The translations under genes and the position numbers were made by a program. A stretch of 64,000 bases of DNA, taken from NCBI RefSeq assembly GCF_000282635.1, contig NZ_AKIW01000068.1, positions 62,001 to 126,000 on the forward strand, in the 5' to 3' direction. Shown here piece after piece: positions 26,442-35,131 of this stretch; the stretch's first letter is position 1; the number at the start of each line of letters is the position of its first letter. Under the pieces are notes generated by a model that worked only from the letters and a program-made list of their open reading frames with translations, had not been told where the DNA came from and made no database searches. This DNA comes from Variovorax sp. CF313. Lineage in GTDB: Bacteria; Pseudomonadota; Gammaproteobacteria; Burkholderiales; Burkholderiaceae_C.

Positions 26442-27473
26442 TCAGCTGCTTTGCCGCACCACCAGTTCGAACCCCATGTCCACCATCGGTTCGTTCACCG
26501 GCTCGCCGCGCATCAGTGCCAGCAGCATCGAGGCGGCGCGCATGCCGATCTCCTTGCGCGGCGTGCGCACGCTGGTCAATGGCGGCAGCATCTGGTCGCT
26601 GCCGTCGAGGTCGTTGAAGCCTGCGATCGCCACGCGCTGCGGTACCGCGACGCCGGTGCGCAGCGCGGCGAGCAGACCTCCCTGCGCAAGGTCGTCGTTG
26701 CAATAGAAGATCGCGTCGACGTCCGGGTGGCGGGCGAGCAGGTCTTCGAACTGCCGTCCGCCGAGCGCCATGGACGTCGGACCCGGCGTGAGCAGTTCGA
26801 GCTGCGGGTCGTGGCAGCCCGCCGCACGCAGCGATTGCCGATAGCCTTCGAGCCGCTGCATCACCCGCGGATCGAGCTGGCCCGCCGCATAGGCGATGCG
26901 CCGGCGGCCGCGCTGCAGCAGATGCTCGGTGAGCGCACGGGCCGCATCCTGCTGGGAGAGCCCCACGCTGTAGGTGCCCGGTGCCGGCGAGGTTTCCATG
27001 AGGTGCACGCAGGGCACGTCGCTTTCTTCCAGCATGCGCGAGGCGGCCGCGCTGCGGTCGAGGCCGGTCAGCAGCAGCCCGGCGGGGCGCTGCGAGAGAT
27101 AGCTGCGCAGCAGCGCTTCTTCCTGCGCGAGGTCGTAGTGCGTCACACCGATCAGCGACTGGAAACCCGAAGGCGCCAGCGTGTCCTGCACTGCCTCGAG
27201 CAAATCGACGAACAGGGCGTTCGTCAGCGACGGGATCAGCACCGCGACATGGGAGCTGCGGGCCGAAGCCAGCGCGCGCGCGGCAACGTTGGGCACGTAG
27301 CCGAGTTCGTCCACCGCGGCCTGCACGCGGGCCTGCAGGTCCGGCGCCACGTTGCGTGCTCCACGCAGCGCGCGGGACACGGTGATCGGGCTGACGCCGG
27401 ACACCCGGGCCACGTCGTCGAGCGTGACGCGGCTGGAAGAACGGGAGCGGGGGCGTTCGGAGGTGTCGGCCAT
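26442..27473 (-). CDS. gntR: LacI-family repressor of gluconate genes
   Basis: A 343-residue LacI-type regulator. The N-terminal HTH (VTLDDVARVSGVSPITVSRAL, residues about 16-37) and hinge (GYVPNVAARAL) are complete and followed by a periplasmic-binding-like sensor domain. It diverges from gluconate permease and kinase genes, with two identical palindromes between, so it is most probably the gluconate-responsive repressor (GntR of the LacI family). The symbol rests on context and similarity rather than a unique motif. Confidence 0.88.
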   Translation of the reverse strand: MADTSERPRSRSSSRVTLDDVARVSGVSPITVSRALRGARNVAPDLQARVQAAVDELGYVPNVAARALASARSSHVAVLIPSLTNALFVDLLEAVQDTLAPSGFQSLIGVTHYDLAQEEALLRSYLSQRPAGLLLTGLDRSAAASRMLEESDVPCVHLMETSPAPGTYSVGLSQQDAARALTEHLLQRGRRRIAYAAGQLDPRVMQRLEGYRQSLRAAGCHDPQLELLTPGPTSMALGGRQFEDLLARHPDVDAIFYCNDDLAQGGLLAALRTGVAVPQRVAIAGFNDLDGSDQMLPPLTSVRTPRKEIGMRAASMLLALMRGEPVNEPMVDMGFELVVRQSS

Positions 27474-27517
27474 TTTATTGGGGTTAATACCAGTATTTAA
27501 TTGGACAGCGCAGTCCT

Positions 27518-27533
27518 AGGATAGCGCTATCCC
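27518..27533. promoter_or_regulatory. Operator palindrome 1 for the gluconate repressor
   Basis: AGGATAGCGCTATCCC contains the perfect 14-base palindrome GGATAGCGCTATCC with a central CG pair, typical of LacI-family operators. It lies 45 bases upstream of the repressor start and is identical to the second site at 27596-27611. Confidence 0.85.
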
Positions 27534-27595
27534 AGCCCTGGGCCATCGGCACAAACCCGGTTCGATCGCCCTGCGGCTGATTTTTTCGATCTTTG

Positions 27596-27611
27596 AGGAT
27601 AGCGCTATCCC
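27596..27611. promoter_or_regulatory. Operator palindrome 2 for the gluconate repressor
   Basis: This is an identical 16-base copy of the first operator, 78 bases away centre to centre, or about 7.4 helical turns. It ends 45 bases before the permease start. The two sites sit symmetrically, each 45 bases from one of the divergent genes, so one repressor could control both promoters, perhaps through a loop. Confidence 0.85.
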
Positions 27612-27656
27612 AAAAATGCCTGGCCACCCCCTTGCAGCCAGGATCCTGGAGACAAC

Positions 27657-29009
27657 ATGTTCGGTTTAAGCAAAGAGGTGTTCCTGCTGGTCGATGCCCT
27701 GGCAGCGATCCTCGGGCTCATCCTTCTGATCACGCGCTGGCGCGTGCATCCCTTCATCGCGTTGACGCTGGCCGCAGGTTTCCTGGGCCTGACCTCGGGC
27801 ATGCCCGTGGCGCTGGTGATGAAGTCCTTCCAGGACGGCTTCGGCGGCGTGCTGGGCTTCGTGGGCATCGTGCTGGGCCTGGGCACCATGCTCGGCAAGA
27901 TGATGGCCGAGTCGGGCGGCGCCGACCGCATCGCGCGCACGCTGGTCGGCGCCTTCGGCCGCGAGCGGGTGCACTGGGCGATGATGTTCGCGGCCTTCCT
28001 GGTCGGCATTCCGCTGTTCTTCGAGATCGGCTTCGTGCTGCTGATCCCGCTGGTCTTCATCGTGGCGCGGCGCACCGGCGTATCGCTGATCCGCATCGGC
28101 ATCCCGCTGCTGGCCGGCCTCTCGGTGGTGCACGGCCTCGTGCCGCCGCACCCAGGGCCGCTGCTGGCCATCGGCGTGTTCAACGCCGACATCGGCAAGA
28201 CCATCTTCTACGGCCTGCTCGTCGGCCTGCCCACGGCGATGATCGCGGGCCCGATCTTCGGCAAGTTCATCTCGAAGTACGTGCCGGGCGAGGCTTCGCC
28301 CGAGCTGATGGCGCAGCTGGCGCACGAGCCCGAGGCGCGCGAGCTGCCGGGCTTCGGCATCACGCTGCTCACCGTGCTGCTGCCGGTGGTGCTGATGCTG
28401 CTCAAGACCTTCGCCGACGTGGCGCTCGACGAGAAGAACGTCGTGCGGCAGTGGCTGGACTTCATCGGCCATCCGATCACGGCCCTGCTCGCCGCGCTGC
28501 TGCTGTCGCTCTACACCTTCGGTACCGCGCGCGGCTTCACGTCGAAGCAGATCATGAAGTTCGTCGACGACAGCCTGGCGCCCACGGCGGCCATCGTGCT
28601 CATCATCGGCGCGGGCGGCGGCTTCAAGCAGATGCTGGTGGCCAGCGGCGTGGGCAACGCGATCGGGCAGATGGCGCTGCATGCGCAGATATCGCCGATC
28701 CTGCTGGCATGGCTTGTGGCGGGCCTGATCCGCATCGCGACCGGCTCGGCCACGGTGGCGACCATCACGGGCGCGGGCATCGTCGCGCCGCTCGCCACCA
28801 TGGTGCCGGGCGTGAACCGCGAACTGCTGGTGCTTGCCACCGGCGCGGGCTCGCTGATTCTTTCGCACGTGAACGACGCGGGTTTCTGGCTGGTGAAGCA
28901 ATACTTCAACATGAGCGTGGCCGAGACTTTCAAGACCTGGACCGTGATGGAAACGCTGATCTCGGTTGTCGCGATCATCTTCATCATGCTGCTCAGCATG
29001 GTCGTCTAG
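27657..29009 (+). CDS. gntT: Gluconate:H+ symporter (GntP family)
   Basis: A 450-residue inner-membrane permease with about 12-14 hydrophobic segments. GntP family features include ITRWRVHPFIALTLAAGFLG at the N-terminus, the LGLGTMLGKMMAESGGADRIA block and the C-terminal SHVNDAGFWLVKQYFNMS, which is highly characteristic. It imports gluconate or a closely related sugar acid with protons. The kinase starts 10 bases downstream, so the two are co-transcribed from the operator region. Confidence 0.95.
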   Translation: MFGLSKEVFLLVDALAAILGLILLITRWRVHPFIALTLAAGFLGLTSGMPVALVMKSFQDGFGGVLGFVGIVLGLGTMLGKMMAESGGADRIARTLVGAFGRERVHWAMMFAAFLVGIPLFFEIGFVLLIPLVFIVARRTGVSLIRIGIPLLAGLSVVHGLVPPHPGPLLAIGVFNADIGKTIFYGLLVGLPTAMIAGPIFGKFISKYVPGEASPELMAQLAHEPEARELPGFGITLLTVLLPVVLMLLKTFADVALDEKNVVRQWLDFIGHPITALLAALLLSLYTFGTARGFTSKQIMKFVDDSLAPTAAIVLIIGAGGGFKQMLVASGVGNAIGQMALHAQISPILLAWLVAGLIRIATGSATVATITGAGIVAPLATMVPGVNRELLVLATGAGSLILSHVNDAGFWLVKQYFNMSVAETFKTWTVMETLISVVAIIFIMLLSMVV

Positions 29010-29019
29010 GAGAAAGCAC

Positions 29020-30570
29020 ATGAACCGCATCGCCATCGGGGTCGACATCGGAACCACCAGCACCAAGGCAGTCGCCTTTTCCACGGCGGGGCGCGTGCTG
29101 GCGAACGATGCGGTGGAGTACCCCCTGCTGCAGCCTGAACCCGCGGCCGCGGAGCAGGACCCGGAGCAGATCTACAGGGCCGTGCTGTCGACCATTGCCT
29201 CGTGCGTGCGGCAGTGCAAGGCGGCGCCGGGCGATGTGCTGTGCGTGTCGTTCAGCGCAGCCATGCACAGCCTCATCCTGGTGGACGAGCACGGCGCGCC
29301 GCTGACGCGCAGCATCACCTGGGCCGACCACCGCAGCGCGGCCTGGGCCGGGCGCATTCGCGCGGAGTGGGAGGGCGACGCGATCTACCACCGTACGGGC
29401 ACGCCGATCCATCCCATGTCGCCGTTGGCCAAGCTGGTGTGGCTGCGCCACGAGCGCCCGGAGCTTTTCGCGCAGGCCCGGCGCTTCGTCGGCATCAAGG
29501 AGTACGTGTTCTTCCGGCTGTTCGGCCGCTGGCTGGTGGACCATTCGATCGCCTCGGCCACCGGGCTCTTCAACATCGGGCAACTCGACTGGGATGCCGG
29601 GGCGCTCGCGCTCGCGGGTGTGCGCGCCGAGCAGCTCTCGGATCTCGTGCCCACGACCTGGCACGTGGAGGGATTGGCGGGCGAGACGGCGGCGCAGCTC
29701 GGGCTGTCGAGCGACACGCCCTTCGTCGTCGGGGCCAACGACGGCGTGCTTTCCAACCTGGGCGTGAACGCGGTGGCGCCGGGCGAGGTGGCCGTGACCA
29801 TCGGGACCAGCGGCGCGATGCGCACGGTGATCGACCGCCCGATGACCGACTCCGAAGGCCGCACCTTCTGCTATGCGCTGGCCGACCGGCGCTGGGTGGT
29901 CGGCGGGCCGGTGAACAACGGCGGCATCATCCTGCGCTGGGTGCGCGACGAGTTCGCCTCCGCCGAAGCCGAGACCGCCAAGCGACTGGGCATCGACACC
30001 TACGAGGTGCTCACGCGCATTGCCGAACGCGTCTCGGCCGGCTCCGAAGGGCTGGTGTTCCATCCCTTCCTGACCGGCGAACGTGCGCCGTACTGGAATG
30101 CGGATCTGCGCGGCTCCTTCTTCGGCCTGGGCATCCATCACCGCAAGGAGCACATGATCCGCGCCGTGCTCGAGGGCGTCATCTTCAATCTCTACAGCAT
30201 CCTGCCCGCGGTCGAATCGATTGCGGGCACGAGCACCAGCATCAAGGCCACAGGCGGTTTTGCGCGCTCGGGTCTGTGGCGCCAGATGATGGCCGACGTG
30301 TTCGACCGCGAAGTGGTGGTTCCGGAGAGCTTCGAGAGCTCCTGCCTCGGCGCGGCCGTCCTCGGGCTTTATGCGCTGGGGCACGTCGATTCCCTGGACG
30401 TGGTGTCGGGCATGGTGGGCGCCACGCACCGCCACACGCCCAATCCGAAGAACGCGGCGCTCTATCGGCAATTGCTGCCCGTGTACCTCTCCCTGCCGCG
30501 CAAGCTCGGCGACGAATACCGCACCCTTGCGAAGTTCCAGCAGCAGGCGGTGCAGCGCACCGGTGACTGA
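29020..30570 (+). CDS. gntK: Gluconokinase, FGGY family
   Basis: A 516-residue carbohydrate kinase that phosphorylates gluconate to 6-phosphogluconate. The FGGY fold is seen in GVDIGTTSTKAVAFS (phosphate loop 1), WADHRSA, GANDGVLSNLGVNA with the catalytic Asp, TIGTSGAMR (phosphate loop 2) and ATGGFARSGLWRQMMADVF. It belongs to the long FGGY type rather than the short P-loop GntK of E. coli. ATG 29020 is preceded by TAGGAGAAAGC. With the adjacent permease and repressor the gluconate role is strong. Confidence 0.93.
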   Translation: MNRIAIGVDIGTTSTKAVAFSTAGRVLANDAVEYPLLQPEPAAAEQDPEQIYRAVLSTIASCVRQCKAAPGDVLCVSFSAAMHSLILVDEHGAPLTRSITWADHRSAAWAGRIRAEWEGDAIYHRTGTPIHPMSPLAKLVWLRHERPELFAQARRFVGIKEYVFFRLFGRWLVDHSIASATGLFNIGQLDWDAGALALAGVRAEQLSDLVPTTWHVEGLAGETAAQLGLSSDTPFVVGANDGVLSNLGVNAVAPGEVAVTIGTSGAMRTVIDRPMTDSEGRTFCYALADRRWVVGGPVNNGGIILRWVRDEFASAEAETAKRLGIDTYEVLTRIAERVSAGSEGLVFHPFLTGERAPYWNADLRGSFFGLGIHHRKEHMIRAVLEGVIFNLYSILPAVESIAGTSTSIKATGGFARSGLWRQMMADVFDREVVVPESFESSCLGAAVLGLYALGHVDSLDVVSGMVGATHRHTPNPKNAALYRQLLPVYLSLPRKLGDEYRTLAKFQQQAVQRTGD

Positions 30571-30600
30571 GGCCATTCCTTTCTAGTTGGAGATTCGGTC

Positions 30601-31524
30601 TTGTTGAACACGATCCCGCCAGCCATCGCCGCCCGACCGCACATGCCCGACACCATGCGCCGCGCGATGCTCCAACGGCCCGGTGCCGACGTGTTCGACA
30701 AGAAGACCTCGATCCACTGCGCCGAGTACGCAGCCCGCGACCGGCAGGCCGGCCTGCACGACTACGAACTCCATCTCACGGGGGCCTTGCCAGGGCGCAT
30801 CCGCGTGAGCGACGGCGTGGACAGGGAGGTGCCGCCGGAGGCGGTCGTTCTTCTGGGCCCCAGGCTGCCGCACAGGCTGGCCATCGAATACCGCACCAGC
30901 GGGGCGGCTGAGCAGCCGTGCGGCCTGGTGCTGCGCTTCGGCGACGAACCGCTGCGCCGAGGCATGGCGCTGTTTCCCGAACTCAATGACGCGGGCCCGC
31001 TGCTGGCCCGCGCACGGCATGGCGTGCAGTTTCTCGGCCTCGGCGAGGGCACGGTTGGGCGCTTCGGGCGCATTCACGCGCTGCAGGGGCTTGCACGCTT
31101 CTCGGAATTCACTGCGCTGTTGAGCGAGCTTGCGCAATGGAACGACTACCGTCTTCTTTGCACGCCGTCGCTGCAGGAAGACGCGCATGACGAGAACGGC
31201 CGCGCGACGCGCATCCACACGGCGCTCGACCACATCCGGGAAAACTACGCGGAAGAACTCTCGCTCGCCGAAGTCAGCGCCGTGGTCGGCATGCGCGAGC
31301 ACACCTTCTCGCGCTGCTTTCGCCGTGCCACGGGACAGACCTTCACCGATGTGGTGATCGGCCTGCGCGTGGACAAGGCCTGCCGGCTGCTGCTGTCCAC
31401 GCGCCAGCACGTCAGCAGCATCTGCTACGAGGTGGGGTTCAACAACATCTCGAATTTCAACCGGCACTTCCGCAGGCTCAAGGGCATGGCGCCGGGTGAA
31501 TTCCGCGCCATTGCGCGGGAGTAG
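30601..31524 (+). CDS. AraC-family transcription regulator
   Basis: A 307-residue regulator with an N-terminal cupin-like sensing region (residues about 40-170) and a C-terminal pair of helix-turn-helix motifs (LSLAEVSAVVGMREHTFSRC and VSSICYEVGFNNISNFNRHF, residues about 220-295). The TTG at 30601 has GGAG eight bases ahead; an ATG at 30643 is an alternative. It follows gntK by 30 bases on the same strand and may be read through from the gluconate operon, but its own target is not evident. Confidence 0.88.
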   Translation: MLNTIPPAIAARPHMPDTMRRAMLQRPGADVFDKKTSIHCAEYAARDRQAGLHDYELHLTGALPGRIRVSDGVDREVPPEAVVLLGPRLPHRLAIEYRTSGAAEQPCGLVLRFGDEPLRRGMALFPELNDAGPLLARARHGVQFLGLGEGTVGRFGRIHALQGLARFSEFTALLSELAQWNDYRLLCTPSLQEDAHDENGRATRIHTALDHIRENYAEELSLAEVSAVVGMREHTFSRCFRRATGQTFTDVVIGLRVDKACRLLLSTRQHVSSICYEVGFNNISNFNRHFRRLKGMAPGEFRAIARE

Positions 31525-31527
31525 GAC

Positions 31528-32151
31528 TTACAGCACGAACCACCCCACCGCCACATAGTGGCTCGCCGTCCCCGCCAGCACGAACAGGTGCCAGGCCCCG
31601 TGCGCATGCCGGAAGCCCTGGCGGTTGCGGTAGAACACCGTTCCCGCTGTGTAGAGCACGCCGCCGATCAGCAGCCATGCCAGCCCCGCGCCCTCGAGCC
31701 GCGCGGCCAGCGGCACGGCGGCCAGCACACCGAGCCAGCCCATGCCGATATACAGCGCCAGTGATGGCTTCTTCAACGCCTTGCCTCCGGCCGGCATCAG
31801 CTCGCGCCAGATGCCGAAAAGCGCCGCGCCCCAGATCGTCGCCAGCAGCAGCCAGCCCCACGGACCTTGCAGCGTGACCAGCGCGAAGGGCGTGTAGGTG
31901 CCCGCGATCAGCAGGTAGATCGCGCAATGGTCGGCGCGCTCCCACATGCGCTTGAGCCGGCCGCGCGTGCTGTGGAAGAGCGTGGAGGCCGCATACAGGG
32001 CCACGGCCGAGAGCGAGAACACCAGCGCTCCCGCGATGCGCGCGGGATCGCCGGTGGGCACGGTCTTGGCGAGCAGCAGGGCTGTCGCGGGCAATGCGAG
32101 CAGCAGGCCCAGCAGGTGGCTGTATCCGTTGAACCGTTCGCCGGGGTACAT
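31528..32151 (-). CDS. Hemolysin III / PAQR-family membrane protein
   Basis: A 207-residue, seven-helix membrane protein of the HlyIII/YqfA (PAQR) family. The conserved metal-site residues are visible: Ser and His in YAASTLFHST, Asp in RADHCAIYLLIAGTYTPF and the HxxxH in FRHAHGAWHLFVLAGTASHY. The biochemical role in bacteria is not established, despite the hemolysin name. It converges on the AraC gene with a 3-base gap and follows the phosphodiesterase gene by 16 bases on its strand. Confidence 0.9.
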   Translation of the reverse strand: MYPGERFNGYSHLLGLLLALPATALLLAKTVPTGDPARIAGALVFSLSAVALYAASTLFHSTRGRLKRMWERADHCAIYLLIAGTYTPFALVTLQGPWGWLLLATIWGAALFGIWRELMPAGGKALKKPSLALYIGMGWLGVLAAVPLAARLEGAGLAWLLIGGVLYTAGTVFYRNRQGFRHAHGAWHLFVLAGTASHYVAVGWFVL

Positions 32152-32167
32152 GCGCTCGCTGCAGGCC

Positions 32168-33610
32168 TCAGCGGCCCGTTTCCTTCAGGTAGCTCGCGCG
32201 CGCCGCGAACGCCGTGTTCGCGAAATCGGAGAACACGCCGTCGATGCCCGCGCGGAAGTACGCGAGGTACTCGGCCGTCGGGTCGCCCTTGTAGACGCCT
32301 GCCAGGTACTTGGCCTCGTTGCGGAAGGTGTAGCTGTGCACGAACAGGCCGGCCTTGTGCGCATCGGCGATCAGGCTGGTGGGCTTGATGGTGTTCACAT
32401 CGGCAAGGCCCTTGCCTGCGACAAAGGGCACGATGGTGTGGGCCATGACCTGTGGCTTCCACGGGCCGATGCCGTCGGCATAGGTCTTCACGTCGGCCAG
32501 GCCCGCTGGCGTGAGCATCTCTGCGAACCACTTCGGGTTACCGGCCAGCGTCCAGCTGTAGGGGCGACCGTCGACGAAGGTGTAGACGTCCTTGGTGACG
32601 TAGATCATCTCGCCGGTCTGGTAGTTGACGTCGTTGCCGTCCACCAGTTGCACCGCACGGGCCTTCATGCCGGCCGAGCGCAGGTACTTCAGGCTCTCGG
32701 GTTCGAAGCTCTGCACGAAGATCGGCGCGTCCTTGCGGTTCAGGTCGTTGAAATTCATGATCTTCAGCAGCGCGTCTTCCAGCGGATGGCTGCCGGCCGG
32801 CCCGCAGCCGTTGGCGATGGCCTGGGCGTTGTTCCAGATCGGGTTCTTGGTCTCCGGGTACACGGTGAGCGTGCGGCCGGTGGCTGCGCTCTTGGCCTTG
32901 GCGATGTCGATGATTTCCTGGAAGCTCAGGATCGGCAGCTTGCCGTTGAGGTCGGTCGGACGCTGGTCCCTGGCGTCGTAGGTGGTGCCGCGGATCCACT
33001 GGCGCAGCTCGTCCATCGTGAAGTCGGTGATCGACCAGTCGTTGGTGTGGTCCTCGCCATCGACGACGAGCGACTTGAGCACCGACTTAGGATCGCTCGG
33101 GTCGGTCAGGTCGCTCAGGTACTGGGCCGGGCCGTTGGCCTCGACGGGCGGGTACGTCACGTTCACCAGCACGCCCGGCACGGTGCGCTTGCGGCCCGCG
33201 ACGGTGGTGTTGGTCTTGGCCACGTCGGCGATGTTGGTGTTGTCGCTGAGCCAGGGGTTGTGCCGCGCGACGAGCACGCAGTCCTTGGTGAGGTGCAGGT
33301 CGGTCTCGAGCGAATCGGCACCGGCATCGGCCGCGGCTTCGTAGGCGACCTTGGTTTCCTCGGGGTACAGGCCCGGCAGGCCGCGGTGGCCGATGACCAG
33401 CGGGACCGAGCCGTCGAGCGTGCCCAGGGGCGCGGGAGCCGGGGCAGGGGCCGGCGGTGCGGGGGCAGGTGCCGGTGCCGGCGGGAGAACCGGGAACGCG
33501 ATGCCCCCGCCGTTGCCGCCCCCGCAGGCTGCAATCACGAGGCAGCCGCCGATGGCTGCGATGGCGGCGCGAACCGGGCGTGGCGCGGGCACGGGGACGC
33601 TCTTTTTCAT
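32168..33610 (-). CDS. glpQ: Glycerophosphodiester phosphodiesterase lipoprotein
   Basis: A 480-residue enzyme hydrolysing glycerophosphodiesters to glycerol-3-phosphate and alcohol. A lipoprotein signal ends in VIAAC (Cys near residue 29), then a Gly-rich stretch and a Pro-Ala repeat linker (about residues 43-62) precede the catalytic domain. Catalytic residues include HRG in VIGHRGLPGLYPE, ETD in SLETDLHLT and the His in VLVARHNPWL. The C-terminal GIDGVFSDFANTA is the usual barrel end. It is probably anchored to the outer membrane or periplasmic face. The family also includes UgpQ; the lipid anchor favours a GlpQ-like periplasmic role. Confidence 0.88.
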   Translation of the reverse strand: MKKSVPVPAPRPVRAAIAAIGGCLVIAACGGGNGGGIAFPVLPPAPAPAPAPPAPAPAPAPLGTLDGSVPLVIGHRGLPGLYPEETKVAYEAAADAGADSLETDLHLTKDCVLVARHNPWLSDNTNIADVAKTNTTVAGRKRTVPGVLVNVTYPPVEANGPAQYLSDLTDPSDPKSVLKSLVVDGEDHTNDWSITDFTMDELRQWIRGTTYDARDQRPTDLNGKLPILSFQEIIDIAKAKSAATGRTLTVYPETKNPIWNNAQAIANGCGPAGSHPLEDALLKIMNFNDLNRKDAPIFVQSFEPESLKYLRSAGMKARAVQLVDGNDVNYQTGEMIYVTKDVYTFVDGRPYSWTLAGNPKWFAEMLTPAGLADVKTYADGIGPWKPQVMAHTIVPFVAGKGLADVNTIKPTSLIADAHKAGLFVHSYTFRNEAKYLAGVYKGDPTAEYLAYFRAGIDGVFSDFANTAFAARASYLKETGR

Positions 33611-33770
33611 ATGCGGTCTTCGGGTGTTCGTTGAAAGAGAAACAAAAGCCGCCGGATGCTAGGTCGGGTGCGTGACGCGGCAGTGACCGAGGCCGAAGGC
33701 CCAGGCCTCGGGACTGCGAGCGCGGCGCGAACGAATGGCAGACGATGTTCCGAGCGCATCGGAAATAACT

Positions 33771-33800
33771 GAAACGCAGCGCGAGCCCGCACCATCTAAT
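33771..33800 (+). promoter_or_regulatory. Possible ECF-type promoter of the sigma factor operon
   Basis: GAAACG (33771-33776) and TCTAAT (33795-33800) are separated by 18 bases, a layout resembling RpoE-type promoters (GAAC-like -35, TCTRA-like -10), 18 bases before the ATG of the ECF sigma gene. Autoregulation would be expected for such a sigma factor. The match is loose. The rest of the 207-base gap (33611-33817) shows nothing else clear. Confidence 0.35.
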
Positions 33801-33817
33801 GGGAAAAGCAGCACACC

Positions 33818-34537
33818 ATGTCCCACACCGCCTCCACACCCGACGCCGCCCCCGAAACCGGGGGTGCATCCGATCGCGAGCTTGCGGCACGCTCCGCACA
33901 GGGCGACACGCGGGCTTTCGCGGCCATCATGCGGCGCCACAACCAGCTGCTGTTCCGCACGGCGCGCAGCGTGCTCAAGAGCGACTCCGAGACGGAGGAC
34001 GCCGTGCAGGAGGCCTATTTGCGCGCGTGGCGGGCCATCGGCACCTTCCGGGACGACGCGCAGCTTTCGACCTGGCTGGTGCGCATCGTCATCAACGAGG
34101 CCCTGGGGCGCCTGCGGCGACGAGGGGCGCAGGTGATTCAGCTCGACGGGGCGCACGTTGCCGACGTGGACCCGGACCCGGCGTCGGCGGTGGCCGACGA
34201 TCCCAACCTGCAACCCGAACATCTGGCCATGCGTGAAGAACTCCGCCTTCTGATGGAGCGCCGCATCGATCGGCTGCCCGATGCCTACCGCACCGTGTTC
34301 ATGCTGCGGGCGGTCGAGGAAATGAGCGTGGCACAGACGGCGATTGCGCTCGCACTGCCCGAAGCGACCGTGCGCACGCGCTTCTTTCGCGCACGCAGCC
34401 TGCTGCGCGAGGGCCTGTCTCGCGACATGGACGTCGCTTTGGGCGACGCCTTCTCATTCGACGGCGCACGTTGCGATCGCATCGTGGCGGGTGTGCTGTC
34501 GAGCCTTGTCAACGGGCGGGAATCGCCCCGCTCGTGA
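33818..34537 (+). CDS. ECF sigma factor (RpoE-like sigma-70 family)
   Basis: A 239-residue extracytoplasmic-function sigma factor. Region 2 spans residues about 30-100 (FAAIMRRHNQLLFRTARSVL, TEDAVQEAYLRAWRAI, LSTWLVRIVINEALGR) and region 4 about 145-200 (RLPDAYRTVFMLRAVEEMSV, LPEATVRTRFFRARSLL). Region 3 is absent, as expected. No anti-sigma gene is adjacent; instead a ferritin-like protein and cytochrome c follow, with a 24-base gap. The signal and regulon are unknown. A short C-terminal tail with a Cys (DGARCDRIVAGVLSSL) follows region 4. Confidence 0.93.
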   Translation: MSHTASTPDAAPETGGASDRELAARSAQGDTRAFAAIMRRHNQLLFRTARSVLKSDSETEDAVQEAYLRAWRAIGTFRDDAQLSTWLVRIVINEALGRLRRRGAQVIQLDGAHVADVDPDPASAVADDPNLQPEHLAMREELRLLMERRIDRLPDAYRTVFMLRAVEEMSVAQTAIALALPEATVRTRFFRARSLLREGLSRDMDVALGDAFSFDGARCDRIVAGVLSSLVNGRESPRS

Positions 34538-34561
34538 CGTTCACCCTGCGAGGAAAACAAA

Positions 34562-35131
34562 ATGTCCTTCTTTCAGATGGCTTCCCCCATTGCCGCCCGG
34601 CGCATGTTCCTGGGCCGTTCGGGCCTGGCGCTGTCCGGCGCCGCGGTTGCGCTGCTGGCCGGCAAGGACGTGCTGGCCGCCAAGGCCGGCGGCGCGACCG
34701 GGAACGATGTGCAGATTCTCAATACCGCGCTGGGCGCGGAGCTGGAAGCCATTGCGGCGTACCAGCTCGGTGCCGAAAGCAAGCTGCTCGAGAAGCCGGT
34801 GCTCGACCTGGCGGTGACCTTCCAGGGGCACCACAAGGCGCACGCGGAGCTGCTGGCCCAGACGATCGCCAAGCTCGGCGGCAAGGCCGTTGCGGCAAAG
34901 CCGAAGTACGACTTTCCGGCGAACCAGCTGAAGTCGCAGGCGGACGTGCTGCGGTTCGCGGCCAAGCTCGAACAGGGCGCGGTGAGCGCCTACCTGGGGG
35001 CCGTGCCGCTGTTTGTGAACCGCGACCTGTCGAAGGCGGCGGCGAGCATCCTCGGCGACGAAGCCATGCATTGGGCCGTGCTGCGCCACGCGCTTGGCGA
35101 AGCACCGGTTCCTTCGGCCTTCGTGTCGTGA
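34562..35131 (+). CDS. Exported ferritin-like domain protein
   Basis: A 189-residue protein with an N-terminal signal (RRMFLGRSGLALSGAAVALLAG), possibly Tat-dependent, and a four-helix ferritin-like domain. Candidate di-iron ligands are Glu in GAELEAIAAYQLG, His in FQGHHKAHAELL, Glu in AAKLEQGAVSAYLG and the Glu/His in LGDEAMHWAVLRHAL. It resembles DUF4439/ferritin-like proteins linked to stress or desiccation; binding of metal is inferred. It lies between the ECF sigma gene and the cytochrome c gene and overlaps the latter by 4 bases (GTGA). Confidence 0.85.
   Translation: MSFFQMASPIAARRMFLGRSGLALSGAAVALLAGKDVLAAKAGGATGNDVQILNTALGAELEAIAAYQLGAESKLLEKPVLDLAVTFQGHHKAHAELLAQTIAKLGGKAVAAKPKYDFPANQLKSQADVLRFAAKLEQGAVSAYLGAVPLFVNRDLSKAAASILGDEAMHWAVLRHALGEAPVPSAFVS

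Noticed and set aside
33425-33490. Pro-Ala coding repeat as a separate DNA repeat element or CRISPR-like array
   Set aside because: It is a low-complexity coding tract inside the phosphodiesterase gene, with no spacers and irregular units.
33761-33800. GGAAATAA as the -35 element of the ECF promoter
   Set aside because: Its distance to TCTAAT is 26 bases, too long for an ECF promoter; GAAACG with an 18-base spacer fits better, though weakly.
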